Assembly (NCBI RefSeq): GCF_000276665.1
Contig: NW_004955447.1
Location: forward strand, 16,425,725 to 16,489,724
Length of the DNA: 64,000 nt
Reading direction: 5' to 3'
DNA from: Chinchilla lanigera
Lineage: Eukaryota > Chordata > Mammalia > Rodentia > Chinchillidae
The notes below the pieces were generated by a model. That model had not been told where the DNA came from, made no database searches, and worked only from the letters and a program-made list of their open reading frames with translations. Made by a program: the position numbers and the translations under genes. Below, piece after piece: positions 23,066 through 35,329 of the stretch; the first letter of the stretch is position 1, and the number at the start of each line of letters is the position of its first letter.

Positions 23066-23754
23066 AAGACAGAATGGTGAGCAGAGAAGCTGTGCGAATC
23101 AATTCAAACACTAACTATATAACATAACGGTGCTGAGCCATTCTTCCTGTTAAATACAAGTAAAACCAATGACACTGCATAGAAAACAAACAAAGTGGGT
23201 AAAGAAAACAGGCAGCTAGCGACCCCGTAAGAACAGCGCAGTGGTGAGTTCTCTCCTTTGGTCTCCACTGTCCCAAATGGCTGCTGGAGAGACTGGAGAT
23301 CTGAGACACCAACAGTTGCGGACAGTAAAAACCATGAACTTGAAGAGAGAAAAGTAGAAGTTACTTAACTTGAACAATAAAACAAAAACAGGCTGAGAGA
23401 TTGAAGAAAAGAAAAGGAACAGAGCCTTCAAGGCATGGGGCATTACAGTAAAAGGTATAACTTGTGTCACAAATATTCCAGAAGAGAAAGAAGGTAGGTT
23501 TGAAAATTATTCAAAGAAATAATGATTGAAATTTCTTCCACTGTGGTTTAAAGAAACTAAAAAAATAAGCAACCCCCCTTAAACCTGCATATCCAGTACC
23601 TAAATAAGATAAACTCAAAGAAATCACTGCAAGACACCCCAAGGGCAAAATTATGAAAAATAAGACAAACAATTCTTAAAGTTACCAGTGAGAAATGATA
23701 TTTTACTAGAGGGAAAAATAATTTGAATTACAGCAGATTTCTCATTAGAAATAT

Positions 23755-23966
23755 GAAGGCACAGTGATCCACACCCATAGCACCTATAATCCCAGCCAGT
23801 TGGGAAGTTAAGGTAGGAGGGTCACAAGTTTGAGAACAACCTGGGCAACTTGGTGAGATGGTCTCTTAAAAAATAAAATAAAAAGAGCTGAGGACACAGC
23901 TCAGTGATACAGCGTTTGGCTAGCTAGTGAAAGAACCTGGGTCTAATCCCCAGTACTACAAAAAAG
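23755..23966 (+). mobile_element. B1 + ID composite SINE
   Basis: B1 part 23755-23884 (aggcacagtgatccacaccc, 'ataatcccagccagttgg', 'agaacaacctgggcaac', A-rich linker) followed directly by an ID part 23886-23966 ('gacacagctcagtgataca', 'gggtctaatccccagtac'). The order B1 then ID recurs in this window. Confidence 0.82.
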
Positions 23967-23974
23967 GAGAGAGT

Positions 23975-24012
<38 letters not shown>

Positions 24013-24058
24013 GATGAGGAGGAGAAGGAGGGAAGGAGGGAAGGAGAAAGGAGAAATG
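23967..24058. repeat. (GA)n / purine-rich microsatellite
   Basis: GA-dinucleotide run grading to GAAG/GGA units, directly following the ID part of the composite SINE. It probably derives from the SINE's A tail. Confidence 0.95.
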
Positions 24059-24544
24059 AGGGATAAAAGGAAATAGGACACTATTTTTGAAAGGTTAAAA
24101 GAAAAGAACTGTCAATCTCCCACTACCAAATCATGATATTTTCAAATGAAATCAAGAGAATGTTACAGCAAACTTACTATAAAAAAATTAAAGAAAGTAC
24201 TCTAAATAGAAATAATAATTAAAGGATCCCGAAAAATCAGGAAGGGAAGAAAGAACAGTGTAAATTGTTATGAAGACATAGTCACTGCCCAAGAAGTCTC
24301 AGTAGCTGTGGACAGAAAACTAACATTTGTGGCCTCCACATAAGGGAATTGAATAGCTGAGGTAGAATTTTCAGGTTATTTTAAAAATTTTCAATCATCT
24401 TAATGTACTCCCACTTTTAACGTAAATTATAAAGTAGAGTAGAATAATAGTAATAAAATAATAATATTACAAATATTTCAGAAATGGTGTATTAATTTGT
24501 ATAATATGTACAATTAAAACATTGATCATGAATGCCATATGAAA

Positions 24545-25180
24545 TGGTTAATTTTAGGGGCCAGCTTAACTGACTGAGTTATTTTGGGGCATGGATGTGA
24601 GGAGTTTTCAAAAGACACAAGCACTCTATCTGAGGACCAAGCACAGAAGACCCATCCTCACACAATGTGGAGAAGCAGCATAATCCTTCGAGGGTCCAGA
24701 GAAAGTAAGCAGCAGAAGTAAGGCAAATTTGATTTCTTTTTCTTTTTCTCTTCTCTTTTTGTCTTTTTGAGACAGGATCTCGCTATGCAGTTCAGGCTGG
24801 CCTTGAGCTCACTTTGTAGCCCAGGCTGGTCTCGAACTTGCAGCGATCCACCTGCCTCAGTCCCCCGAGTGCTGGGATTACAGGGGTGGGTCACCATGCC
24901 CAGCCAAATTTGATCTCTTTTGGAACTGGATCTCCCACCGCCTGCTGTCCTAAGACAGTGGAATCCATGCCTTCCATTCTTCAGACTCAGAGACTTGCAT
25001 GATGTCTTGGTTCTTGGCCTTCAAATGTGAACCAAACCGTGCTACTGACCTCAGAGAGCATACTGTGGGATTTCTCAGCCTCCATAATCACTAGGTCAGC
25101 TCCTGCAATAGATCGGCTCGCATCTATCTGTCTATCTAAATCTATGTCCTATCGGTCCTTTTTATCTGGGGAACTCTGTG
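24545..25180 (+). mobile_element. Ancient LTR-like repeat, split by a B1
   Basis: The left part 'ggttaattttaggggccagc...gactgagttattttggggc' and the right part 'gggatttctcagcctccata atc' with 'catctatctgtctatct' match a dispersed mammalian repeat (beginning like 'tgtcaacttgactgg' and ending 'cttctcagcctccataatc'). I recognise it but cannot name it with certainty. Confidence 0.5.
24734..24904 (-). mobile_element. B1-like SINE with target-site duplication
   Basis: Reverse-strand full-length B1: T-rich tail, 'gagacaggatctcgctatgc', 'ttcaggctggccttgagctc', 'gcccaggctggtctcgaact', 'gtgctgggattacaggggtg'. A 10-bp direct repeat caaatttgat flanks it (24724-24733 and 24905-24914). Confidence 0.93.
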
Positions 25181-25329
25181 TCATATTCCATACATTGACA
25201 AGGCTAAAGTTACTTAGCTATTCTATGGCCTTTCTGGTTTTTAAAAAAAGAGATAAAGATACTCATTGATTCAAAATTGTTAAGTCAATTAACACAAACT
25301 TTAGAATGACCCTGTCAAGTCTTTAATTT

Positions 25330-25700
25330 GCTGTTACAATGGAACACCAGAGATTTACAATTAACAGAAATTAATTTGGGGTCATAGTTCTAAAATTCGG
25401 GAAGCTTGGGAGCAAGCACCAACCTCTGGCAAGAGCCCTCCTGCCGCATCATCACATGGGAGCAGGTGGAAAGGCAAGAAAGACAAGGGCATGCAAGGGA
25501 ACACATTTTCACTTACATACAAAGCTGCTCTCAGAATAGCTCACCTCTCCTGCAATAACGACGTTCAGTCCATTCACAGGGGAAATCCCAAATGACCTAA
25601 TCGCCTCTTATTTGACCCCATCTCCCAGTGCTATTGCATTTAGGATTAAGTTTCCAATACATGCTTTTTGAGAGAACACATTCAAACTATAGCAAACCCT
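25330..25700 (-). mobile_element. MaLR LTR, MST/MLT-like
   Basis: Minus-strand LTR read on plus as: 'tgttacaatggaacaccaga', 'aattaatttggggtcatagt', 'aagagccctcctgccgcatc', 'cctaatcgcctcttatttga', 'ttaagtttccaatacatgc', 'cacattcaaactatagca'. This is the reverse of the MST-like consensus order. Confidence 0.7.
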
Positions 25701-26324
25701 AATATAATACAAATAAGATGTGTATTTTCCAACTAATGTAGTGGAAAATTGAATGAAAGATAAAGGGCAATTCAATTAAGTCAGAAAAGGACATGAGAGG
25801 AAAAAAGAAAAGAGGAAAATCAGATAGCCCACAGTGAAATGGAGCAATACATCTAAAAATAAATTATATTAAATATTAGTAAATCAGACTTTCCAATTAA
25901 AAAACAAAAATCATGAGATTGAATTTGAAAAGAAAATATACCTTAAGGTGTTCATAGTGCATACCTAACTAAGAAAACAAATATTGAAAGTATAAATATC
26001 AAAAAATAATCTAGCCAAACACTAATGGAAAGAAATTTGACTTAGTTATATTAATATCATGTGAAGTAGAACTTAAAGCAAAATTTAGTACTGGAGACAA
26101 AATAGGCCATTATGTGATAATAAAGTATAATTTAATGAAGTCTTAAATGTACATGAGCCCAATAATACAATTTCAAAAGTAAAAAATTAATAAAACTACC
26201 AAAAGGAGTAAATCTACATTCATATTGGAAAATCTTTACATATTTCTTTAACAGTGGACAGATGAAACAGATAAAAAGTTTATAAAATATGTACATTTGA
26301 ATAATATAATTAACAAACACTATA

Positions 26325-26375
26325 TCTATCTATCTACCTACCTATCTATCTATCTATCTATCTATCCATCTATCA
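26325..26375. repeat. (ATCT)n microsatellite
   Basis: About 12 tetranucleotide units with ACCT and ATCC interruptions. Confidence 0.95.
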
Positions 26376-27400
26376 CTGTACTCAATAGTTTTGTTCCTGG
26401 GAACCATATATATAAATTAGCTCCAAAAATAGTATAAAGCAAACCTCAAAAAATATTAAAAACAGTATCATATAGATCTGTTTCAATTACTAAGTAACTA
26501 CATAAGAAATTGATAGCAAGATCTCTTTTAAAGTCATAATAAATCCACTTTTAAGCGAACATTTTAAAACATCTGCCTAAATGCATTAAGGGTCAAAGAG
26601 GAAGACATAATGGAAATTTTTAAATACATTAAAAAAGAAAAAGGGAGAAAGAAAAAAAAAGAGAGAAACCTATCTTCCTCTGGGCTGATGGTTTCATACA
26701 TGTAGTCTACAAGCACTCAAGGAATATAGCATTTCAAGCCTATACATATTACTATAGGGATAAACAATGATCAATGATTTCCAAACTCCTTGGTACACAT
26801 ACCTGTCATAGATAAAACAAGAACAAAATCTGTACGCCACTCTCCAAATAAATCTAAGTACAGTACTATCAAACAATTGGCAAACCAAATCCAGAAAGGG
26901 AAAACAATTACCAGGACCAAGTTGAGTTTATGCCTTTGATGCAAATGGCTCTTAATACTAGAAAATCCAAGAATATAGTTGATCACATTTACCAATTAGA
27001 GAAAAAAATTATAGTAAATATCACAATGGTATAATTAATAGAAATGCCTCTGTAAAATTTATTACAAATTATGATCATAAGAAAACAATTTTAGTACAGT
27101 AGGAACAAAAAAATCTTCCTTAGGATGATAAAGGGTTTAACTTATACACCCACATACACATAATTGTACCAAACACCACATTTAAGATCAGAACACTAGA
27201 AGTATTTCCATTAAAGCCTGAACTAAAACAAAAATGTTCAGTAACACCATACCTATTAAACATTTTATTAGAAATCATATCCAATGTAATAAGATAACAA
27301 CAATTTATGAAAGATACATGAACTAGAAAAGAGAAGACAAAACTCATCATTTTTTACTTTGCAAACAGAAAGGATTTACATAACTAAGAGAGTGGCTGGA

Positions 27401-27490
27401 GGGCTGGGGATTTAGCTCAGCGGCAAAAGCGCCTGCCTGGCAAGCGCAAGGTCGTGAGTTCGGTTCCCGGTACCGGAGGAAAAAAAAAAA
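27401..27490 (+). mobile_element. Young ID-type SINE
   Basis: Body begins gggctggggatttagctcag (A box). It contains the subfamily diagnostics 'cctgcctggcaagcg', 'ggtcgtgagttcgg' and 'ttcccggtaccgg' (B box), and ends in A12. A perfect 14-bp target duplication agagagtggctgga lies at 27387-27400 and 27491-27504. Confidence 0.96.
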
Positions 27491-27832
27491 AGAGAGTGGC
27501 TGGATATAAATCACTATACAAAAGACAGTTGCATTTTTATTTACCAGTAATAATAAAAGAATACAATTTTAATAACCACAAAAATGCTAATTAACCACAG
27601 AAATATTAATCAAGGATACATCTCATTAATATGTTCAAAATTTTTTTGAAGAAAATTATACAACTTTATTGAAAATAAAGAACAGACAAAAGAAGAAGTA
27701 TATAATCTTTATAGATAAGAAAACCTCATCATGAAATACCTATTTTTTACTAAGGTATAGATAAATTCACACTATTCTAACTAAAATGTCAATGGAATGT
27801 TTCCAAAAATATTATGACCTGATTCTAAAAGT

Positions 27833-27973
27833 TGGCTGGGTGTAGTGGTGCATGCCTATAATCCCAGCACTGTACAGGCTAAGGCAGGAGGATTGCCATG
27901 TTATCAAAGCCAGCCTGGACTACATAGTGAGTTCAAGGCCAGCCTTAACTACATAGTGAAACCCTGTCTCAAA
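27833..27973 (+). mobile_element. B1-like SINE
   Basis: Contains ggctgggtgtagtggtgcat, 'gcctataatcccagcactg', 'agccagcctggactacatag', the duplicated 'agttcaaggccagccttaac', then 'accctgtctcaaa'. Its tail runs into a TCAA/TCAG simple repeat (27974-28008). Confidence 0.92.
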
Positions 27974-28121
27974 TCAGTCAGTCAACCCATCAATCAATCA
28001 ATGAACCTATATAGACTAGCATATGTGAAAATATAAATAGCAAACACCTTCATGAAGAATATCAGTACAATTCTTTTCTACCAAATTTTTGTGGTTTTTT
28101 TTGCGTTTGTGCATGCGTGTT

Positions 28122-28319
28122 ATATGTGTGTACACAGTACTGAGGCATGAACTTAGGGCTTTGCACTGAGCTATTATATATCCTTAGCTCTTTATTTTGA
28201 ATTTTGAGACAAGGTCTCATTAATTGGCTAAGTTGCAGAGGCTAAGCTTGAACTTGTGATCCTTTTGGCTCAGTCTTCCAGAGTGCTGGGATTGTAGATG
28301 TGTGCCACCACACTCAGCT
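28122..28319 (-). mobile_element. B1 + ID composite SINE
   Basis: Plus-strand reading gives the ID part first (28126-28192: 'cagtactgaggcatgaactt', 'gctattatatatccttagctc') then the B1 part (28200-28319: 'ttttgagacaaggtctcatt', 'gtgctgggattgtagatgt'). On the minus strand the order is therefore B1 then ID. Confidence 0.8.
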
Positions 28320-28660
28320 CCAAGTTCTATTTTAAAGCTTTGAACTTTGATAATGATATCCAATAAAGAGTGCTTATCTCCACTGGGAAAAATGAAATTG
28401 GACATTTTTTCTCACTTAACATAAATGTGGAGTCGAGTTGAATCAGGCAAGGGGTGATTTCTTAAACAAGGAGCAAAAACCACAAGCTATAAAGAAAAAT
28501 TTTAATAGTTTTCATTAAATTAAAATCAAGAGCCTGCTTTTCAAGACTATAAAGAAATCTATAATGTAAGCTACAAATTGGGATAAAATTCTTTCCCATA
28601 TAAATAATCCATAATGTATTAGTATCCAGTACATAAATACTGTTAAATTATTTATTAAAA

Positions 28661-29370
28661 TTTATTAGGAAAAGGTATTTGTCTTTTTAAATAGAGGATA
28701 TTTGGGGACCTCTGTAGAACTTGTCTACTAAAACACGGGGTGCACAGGGGGAACTTGGGGGAGCAGAGCCACTCCTGAGCACCGAGGGAACTTGTCCCCG
28801 GCAGTGCCTCCGAGGGCCTGAGGTTGCCCTTTAGAAATGGACCTGACCCAGTCTTGAGCAGAGCATTTTTCAGAACAGAAAATCCTTCTCACAAACCATG
28901 TTAAAAGATTTTCTTCAAATAAAGAAATTCCATGCAGACAGCTCTCCGACTTCCAAGGCTTGTCTACTTGCTTACTCTCATGTAAATAATTTGGTGAGAT
29001 GCAGTTTTACGAACACTAATGTATTTTCCATGTTTCTCCATTGTAGGAAAGGCCAAGGATCTTAAAATAACACAACCAAGTGCCAAGCTGAAACTTGAAC
29101 ATGGCAAAACATGTAAATCCTCGGGCTATATCTGACAGAAAGCTAATTAAACAACTCTCGGTTTTCCTTCACAAGAAGAAGTGAGCTCTCTCTACTAGCT
29201 TCACTCAACAGTCATGGAGGAGGAAAGGGTGATATTGAATTGTGATGAAATATTCTACTAAACATGACATATTCCCAGAGGCAATCTTTTTTTCTCTCCC
29301 TATATAGAGCACTGAGATATTTGAGGTATAACATTCCAAATGGCACTCTTTAAAATCAATTTTTTATTTT
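28661..29370. other. Unique sequence
   Basis: No repeat or exon recognised; follows the 3' limit of the decayed L1. Confidence 0.35.
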
Positions 29371-29385
29371 AGAATGCTGTTAGAT

Positions 29386-29552
29386 GGAGCCAGGCGTGGT
29401 GGCGCATGCCTGTAATCCTAGCGCTGGGGAGGCTGAGGCAGAAGGATCTTTGCGAGTTCGAGACCAGCCTGGGCTACAAAGTGAGCTCAAGGCCAGCCTG
29501 AACTGCATAGACAGACCCTGTTTCAAAAAGACAAAAAACAAAAATGAAACAC
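29386..29552 (+). mobile_element. Least diverged B1-like SINE in the window
   Basis: Full length from gagccaggcgtggtggcgca, with 'gcctgtaatcctagcgctgg', 'gcgagttcgagaccagcctg', the duplicated 'gagctcaaggccagcctgaa' and an A-rich tail. The Pol III boxes are near consensus (B box gagttcgagaccag). The 15-bp target duplication agaatgctgttagat / agaatactgttagat (29371-29385, 29553-29567) has one mismatch. Confidence 0.95.
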
Positions 29553-29567
29553 AGAATACTGTTAGAT

Positions 29568-31799
29568 TTGCAAAAAAATAAATAAAGAAGATAGCAGAGT
29601 ATTCATATACTTTCACACAGCTCCCCATTATTGCTGTCTTACATTAGTGTGACACATTTATTACAGTTAAGGAACCAAAATGGATCTATTACTAGCTAAA
29701 GTCCATACTTTATTCAGACATCTTCACTTTTCCTTTCGTATCCTTTTTCTTCTCGAGGGTCCCATCCAGCATCCCACACTACGGTCATATTGCTTTGAGT
29801 TCTCTCGATAGTGACGGTTACTCAGATTTTCCTTGCTTTTCATATCTGAAAGTTTTGAAATTCACTCATTAAATGTATTATAGCCCATCTCTCAACTAGA
29901 ACTTGGTTAATTTTTTTTCACAGTTCAACCAGAGTTGTGCGACTTGGGGAACATGATTGCAGAGGAAAATGTCATTTTCATAAAGTCTCATTGTTTTAAA
30001 ACCTCGGGTTTTTTTCTTAAAATGATTGTGAGCATGTAGGTGTCAAAATATATACAGACAAATAAATTTCAGGGGAGTAAATAAAATGTTGTCAGAAGCT
30101 GTCCCAGAATAGTGAAGCGACATTATTTGTGCTTTCTGTGTTTACTGTGTTTATCTGTGTTTTCTTAATGTTCTGCAATACACACGTGTTTTAAACTTGA
30201 AAAACTATTAATGCCTATTTTGGAGTCTATTCACACAGGTATAAAAAGCATAACTAGCGTCTTCAAATGTACAAGGTCTTCTTGGGGTTAGTAAAAAAAA
30301 TTCAGGAAGTATGTGTAAGTCACCCACGTTCAAGGGAGGTGGCCCCCCTGAGCAGAGACTGTTTCCACCCCATGTTATAGCAGCCCTTGGTCTATCCCTA
30401 CACCTGAAAGAAAGCAAGAGGGGGAAGTGGGCTGTGATGTCGTCCAAAGAATCATTCTTATTTCAAAGGCTTAAACATGGGTCTCTTTTCTCTACTTTCT
30501 TTTTCTATCTACCTCTCTCTCTCTCTCTCTTTCTCTTTCTCTCTCTCTCCATTTCTTTCATTCATTCATCAGTTATTCTCTCAAATAGCATTTATTGAGT
30601 TCGCTGAAAATATGTGGGTGCTAAAGACATCCTTAAACATTTTCCAAGGAAATAAGGCTGTGTGGAAACAAATTCTCTGTTTAATGGTGATAAATGTCAC
30701 ACACACACAAAAATACCACAGAATAAAGAAGGGTAGATCTGGATGGGGAAGAAAAATGTGCTATTGCAGAAGCGGGAAAGCATTGGCTCTATCCTTGGGC
30801 GTTGGATAATTGAGTCCATGAAGTAAAAAGTGGGTCAGTATGCAGATTTAGCCAGAGAAAACGTATACAAATTTATCAGGTATACGGGGACATCAGGGAA
30901 AGAATGTGGATCCCCATATACCTCGCAGGATCTAGAAACTTACATACCTGCTTCACTGGATATAAAGAACTGAAGACAGGTAAGGATTTGGGGGGAAATC
31001 AATAGGCTGTCAAAAGAACAGATGACAGGGCGTGACAAAGTCTGTCTGCACACGGTGTGAACCTCCATCTCTCTGCTTCTATGAGTTCAATCTCCCTGAG
31101 TGATGAGGATCACAAGGACAGCACTTATGGCAATTGAGTTCCTTTTGGAGAATCGTTCTTTAGGCAGGAAAAGGAAGTTCATAAACATCCCCTCCCTACA
31201 TTTGCTGTCCCCAAGTTCCTTCAGCTTGAAGTCCAGAGTGGCATATTGTAGGCGGTATTTCCTGAATGCCTTCATTATGTTTGAGAGAGTGGTGAGGGAG
31301 GGACAAGCCACCGGAAGAGGGACTGGAGCTCCAGGCAGAACTGCCAAGATCGTAGGCCCTAAAGCAGGATTTGAGGCCTGAGGGGTGTGCTGGGAGGTAG
31401 CGGCAGTGCCCGAGTACGCGACACCTTGTAGATCTACATCTACAAGGGCTTCATTCTGTTAGACGGCAAACCATCGGTGGGCTTTTAGTTGAACAGTGAT
31501 AGAACTTGAGCTAAGTATTTAAAAACTAGTCTCCTACCTCCTTGAAATAGAAACAGATGGACATAGTGAGTACCTAGACATAAAATGTGACTTTCTGGGG
31601 TTCACACACACGCAACTATTATGTACTTAAGAAAGAATTGCTTTGCCCGAATTTCCAACCTTCAGATTGGTTAGAATTTGACAAATTCTCATACATACAC
31701 TTTCTCTTTGAGGAGAGAATGGAAAGGAAGATTTTTTTCCATTTAGTTTTCTTTTCGAGTCTCTCTGCTCTCTTCTAAAAACTATCCATGCTAACATAC
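29568..31799. other. Unique sequence with a CT-rich tract
   Basis: A pyrimidine microsatellite (CT)n lies at 30512-30552. A minus-strand frame at 31087-31347 (86 codons) is not recognised. A possible L2-like phrase ('catttattgagttcgctg') lies near 30590. Confidence 0.35.
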
Positions 31800-32310
31800 T
31801 TATCTAAGCATGCTTTTAACCTTGCTAAATTGTTAATGTCTAATGCATCTCTAGTTTATTAAGAGGTGTTGACTTCAAGATCTCATTTTGTTCCTTTTTT
31901 TTACTCTATACTGTTCTTAGAATCTATTCATCTTGATATTTGCACCACTAGCCCATCTCTGCTGTTTACTGTGCAGTACTGTACAATATGTATAACCCTC
32001 CTTATGGATATCTAGGTTGCCTACAAATTCCTGCTATTGAAACATCACTTTCAGGAATATCCATCTTTGCACAGACTGTAAATGAATCTGTCAGCAGACT
32101 CTGGGATAAGATAAGATGGCTATGGCTTTCTATTCACATTCTTTACTTTTTTAATCACGGGAGTTGTTTGTATTCTAGATATTAATCCTGATCAGTTTCA
32201 GATACTACATTTATTTCCTAAGTCTGTCATCCATCTCTTAATCCTTGTTTGAAGGAAAATCTTTAACTTTGATGGAGCCAGATTATCTATATCTTTTTAA
32301 AATTCTTGAA
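31800..32310 (-). mobile_element. Old L1M 3' fragment
   Basis: T-rich phrases in reverse orientation typical of old L1 3' ends: 'cttatggatatctaggttgc', 'aggaatatccatctttgcac', 'tttgtattctagatatta atcc' and 'ttaactttgatggagcca'. No open frame. Confidence 0.55.
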
Positions 32311-32799
32311 GTGTAGAGTTCAGAAAAACCCCAAGAAAGGACTTTGAAATAAGTAGTAAGGAAAAAAAAAAAAAACACGACAGTATGAAACAGTATACCC
32401 AGTACCGGCAGGCTGCATTTCTGTCGAATGGGGCATGAGATGAAAATATCAGTATTAAGTTTCATCCAGGTACAGAGTGATTTCCACCCCTATTTATCTT
32501 TCTTCCTGTTCAAGCTTTCTCCCTTGAAGAATAATTCAGTCCTCTCTTCTTTGGGTAATTGAGAGAACTGCTTTCTTCAGACTACAGCCTCCACCGCTTT
32601 CTGAATTCCATTCTCACATTTTCAACCACCTGAGTTAGGACACAGTAGAAAGGTGTAAGTTTCATCTACCTGTCATTTCTTCTTCCTTCTTCTGACTGAT
32701 AGAATAGAATTGTGATATAAACGCTTATATCCAATTAATTACTTAACAGGCATGTTCTTTTACTTTACAAATAGGAATTTTTTTAAATGTAAAACTAAC
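32311..32799. other. Unique sequence
   Basis: An A14 run at about 32360-32374 interrupts otherwise unremarkable sequence; a short unrecognised retrotransposed fragment is possible. Confidence 0.3.
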
Positions 32800-32930
32800 T
32801 TTATTTAAGCAATACTACAGAGTAGACAGTTATTATTCCCATTGTACTGTTGAGAGACCTAAGGCTCAGAGAACTGAAGTGGTTTATTCAAAATGACACA
32901 CACTGTAGTATGTGGTGGATCCAGGACATC
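32800..32930 (-). mobile_element. MIR SINE fragment
   Basis: Reverse MIR phrase: 'agttattattcccattgtac', 'gagagacctaaggctcagag', 'actgaagtggtttattc'. Confidence 0.65.
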
Positions 32931-32999
32931 CTTTTTGTCCGTGGGGAACCTGTTGCATATTTTGGGAATGGAGTTCACACCATTGTAGTGCCACCCCAT

Positions 33000-33350
33000 G
33001 GGGTGAGCAGTGATTCAAGCATCCTGGTGCATGATTGGTTCAAAGACAGGCATGTGACCTAAACTGGACCAATCAAATTTCTTCATGAAACTTTTCTGTC
33101 CAAGCCCTGGATAAATGATGTACTTCTGCTAATGATTCTAAGATGATGTTTGTGAGTCCTGGGCTGCCAGGGACCAGTATCTCTTCACATGAACGAAACT
33201 GACAAGATATAAAACTATGCATGCCTGGTGACATCATTTGAGTCCCTGGATTAAGCTGCAGCAGAAGCCAGTATGAACTGGATGTTGAGCTTGTTGATTT
33301 CTTTTCCTTCACCTGGTTTGAGTTAGTTTTCCCTTCCATATATTCAAAAA
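33000..33350 (+). mobile_element. Ancient LTR-like interspersed repeat, family uncertain
   Basis: Contains 'gtgcatgattggttcaaaga', 'aggcatgtgacctaaactgg', 'accaatcaaatttcttcatg', 'tgagtccctggattaagctg' and 'cctggtttgagttagttttc'. This is the order of a dispersed mammalian repeat with 'gattggtcc...catgtgacc...ccaatcaga'. Confidence 0.45.
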
Positions 33351-34226
33351 CAGTTCTGACGATTTTTGATAAGCTGTAGATCGCCTGCTGTTAGATTCCT
33401 CTTTGTAAGTGGCCATTTAAATGGTCTTTCTCTAATGAGGAAAACTCCCGCAAGAAACTCCCTCTTTATTAATTCAGCCTCATGAATACAGAATTCAAAA
33501 TCCAAATTCCTAGCCAACCATGATGTAGGTGTGTGAGCTGTGTTTGGTAACTGCCTGGCTGTCCATACCAGATGCCACAGCTGCGTGTAGCTTCTATCTC
33601 TGCTGCTGCGGTGGCAGCCAGTGTCCAGCTCTCAGTAGTACCAGGCATTACAAAGACAAGTTCATGGCCCAGAAGTAGGACTGGGCTGGGCTGTAGGAAC
33701 TGTGGTGAGCTCAAGTTCCCTTCATTTCGTATTTGGCAGCAGCAACAACAGCAAATGTAGCAGTTTCACCCGGACAGTTCTGTGATTGTGAGGGGATCTG
33801 AGGCATTGCTCAAGGAAGAGTAGCCTGGAATCTGTTTCTCCAGCTTTCCCCCAAAGTTCTGAGGGAAAATCCTAATGGGACTATTCTGCTAAAATTCACA
33901 CTTCTTCTTCAACTAGGCAGAATGGTTCCTCTTGTTTGCAAATAGAAATGCTGCCTGATAAGCATAAAACACGTGTTCTGCGAGACAAGGCCCACGTCTC
34001 CCATTCACCGTGGTATCCTCTGCACATCACACAGCACCTGGCATAATAGGTGAACAGTAAATCATAGAGAGAATGCAGCTAGGATCATGTCATTATTCTG
34101 CTCACAGTCTGTGAAGGAAAGAAAAAAAGAATAATTATACACAATCTCATCACCAGATATAATGAGTATTCAACTGTGGTGACTCTGTATTCGAATTTTC
34201 TTCTCCATAAGTATAAGTATAAAAAG
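33351..34226. other. Unique sequence
   Basis: Contains a short CAG/CAA-rich stretch at 33738-33754; no exon is supported. Confidence 0.3.
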
Positions 34227-34300
34227 ACATTATAGATAGATAGACAGATAGGTAGATGTAACATTTTAAGCAAAATGTTATTATAAGATACAAATTGTTG

Positions 34301-34388
34301 GGGCTGGGGATTTAGCTCAGCGGCACAGCACCTGCCTGGCAAGTGCGAGGTCGTGAGTTCGATTCCCGGTACTGGAAAAAAAAACAGA
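34301..34388 (+). mobile_element. Young ID-type SINE
   Basis: Body gggctggggatttagctcag, 'cctgcctggcaagtgcgagg', 'tcgtgagttcgattcccggt', then an A tail. The 11-bp target duplication acaaattgttg (34290-34300 and 34389-34399) is perfect. Confidence 0.95.
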
Positions 34389-34559
34389 ACAAATTGTTGG
34401 TAATCTATTCTCACTTTTAAAATCTGCAAAACATGTCAACATGCCTCCCCTCATCCCTCATCATCACTCTTAGGAGCTAATGAGTGCAAGGGTCCCACTG
34501 TTCATATGAACCACGATAAAACAATTTCTGTTTTGAAATTTAAAGTCAGCACCAGTGGG

Positions 34560-34578
34560 GTGTGTGTGTGTGTGTGTT
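34560..34578. repeat. (TG)n microsatellite
   Basis: Short TG run. Confidence 0.85.
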
Positions 34579-35329
34579 CTTTAGGTCCTACATATGCCAT
34601 ATATTTATATATGTATTATGTTCTTATGTGTACTGATTGCATACAATTTTGTAATAAGCTGTCTTTTTAGAGAAAGATCCTTGACTTTGTTTCTCTGTTC
34701 AGTTGATTGGAACCTTCTCTTACTTTCTGCTTCTCCCCAGGAAATTCTCGATTCATACACTATTTACTCCAAATCCCTGGAATGAAGTCAAAAACAGTTA
34801 AAAGCATGCCAAGTTGTCCACATTGCCTATTAAAGGTTTGGGGGATTTGTTCGTTTGCATTTGTGTGTGTCCTTATTTATTTGCTTTGCCAGATTTCTGA
34901 GAACAAAATTCATTACATGTTTTAGCCTGCCTTTTTGCATTATATTTTCAGAGACAAACAAGAAGTTTTCTCAGGTGAGTTTATAAAAAGCTCCCTTACA
35001 TTTGCACATGGTGGCATGTTCTAGGAGATTAAGTCAATGATTCACACACCGCGAGAGAACCCTGAACTGATGAGGAATAAGATCTGGCAGAGAAGAAATG
35101 TCTGCAGCTACCGAGAACTGGGTTTGATAAGTGAGCGCTGCAAATTCCCTGCCTGATGGAGAACAGAAAATCCCAGCTGGTATTGGAAATTCCCCTCCAG
35201 GCTCGGTGAGGAGAGACCATGCTCTCAGTGATTACTGAACATGCATTTCCGGTTTGGGGTCTCTTGCAGTTAATTGTCCCTTTTGTCACAGGGATAGGTT
35301 TTCTAGTCCCTCCCCAGAAATGTATCATC
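34579..35329. other. Unique sequence
   Basis: AT-rich to 34980, then GC-richer. No exon recognised. Confidence 0.3.

Larger units (their letters stand above)
23066..24544 (+). mobile_element. Decayed L1ME/HAL1-like sequence
   Basis: Contains 'gaaaattattcaaagaaata', 'atgattgaaatttcttccac', 'aagataaactcaaagaaatc' and 'cagcagatttctcattagaa', then, after a SINE insertion, 'gaactgtcaatctcc'. This is the order in the post-ORF1 region of old L1ME/HAL1 elements. No open frame. The first ~330 bases are less certain. Confidence 0.55.
25701..28660 (+). mobile_element. Long decayed L1 (ORF2 region)
   Basis: A-rich plus strand with L1 ORF2-like landmarks at about 26090-26250, 26870-27000, 27240-27300 ('ttattagaaatcatatcc') and 28440-28620 ('aaaaaccacaagctat', 'gtatccagtacataaat'). 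Every frame is broken. Interrupted by an ATCT array, a young ID, a B1 and a B1-ID composite. Limits are approximate. Confidence 0.6.

Noticed and set aside
27401..27480. tRNA-like A and B boxes (also at 3278, 34301, 54182)
   Set aside because: They are within ID SINEs with A tails and target duplications; a functional tRNA cloverleaf is not preserved.
31087..31347. 86-codon minus-strand frame that looks protein-like
   Set aside because: The composition is balanced (KAFRKYRLQYATLDFKLKEL), but I cannot link it to a family or find splice signals; kept only as a note.
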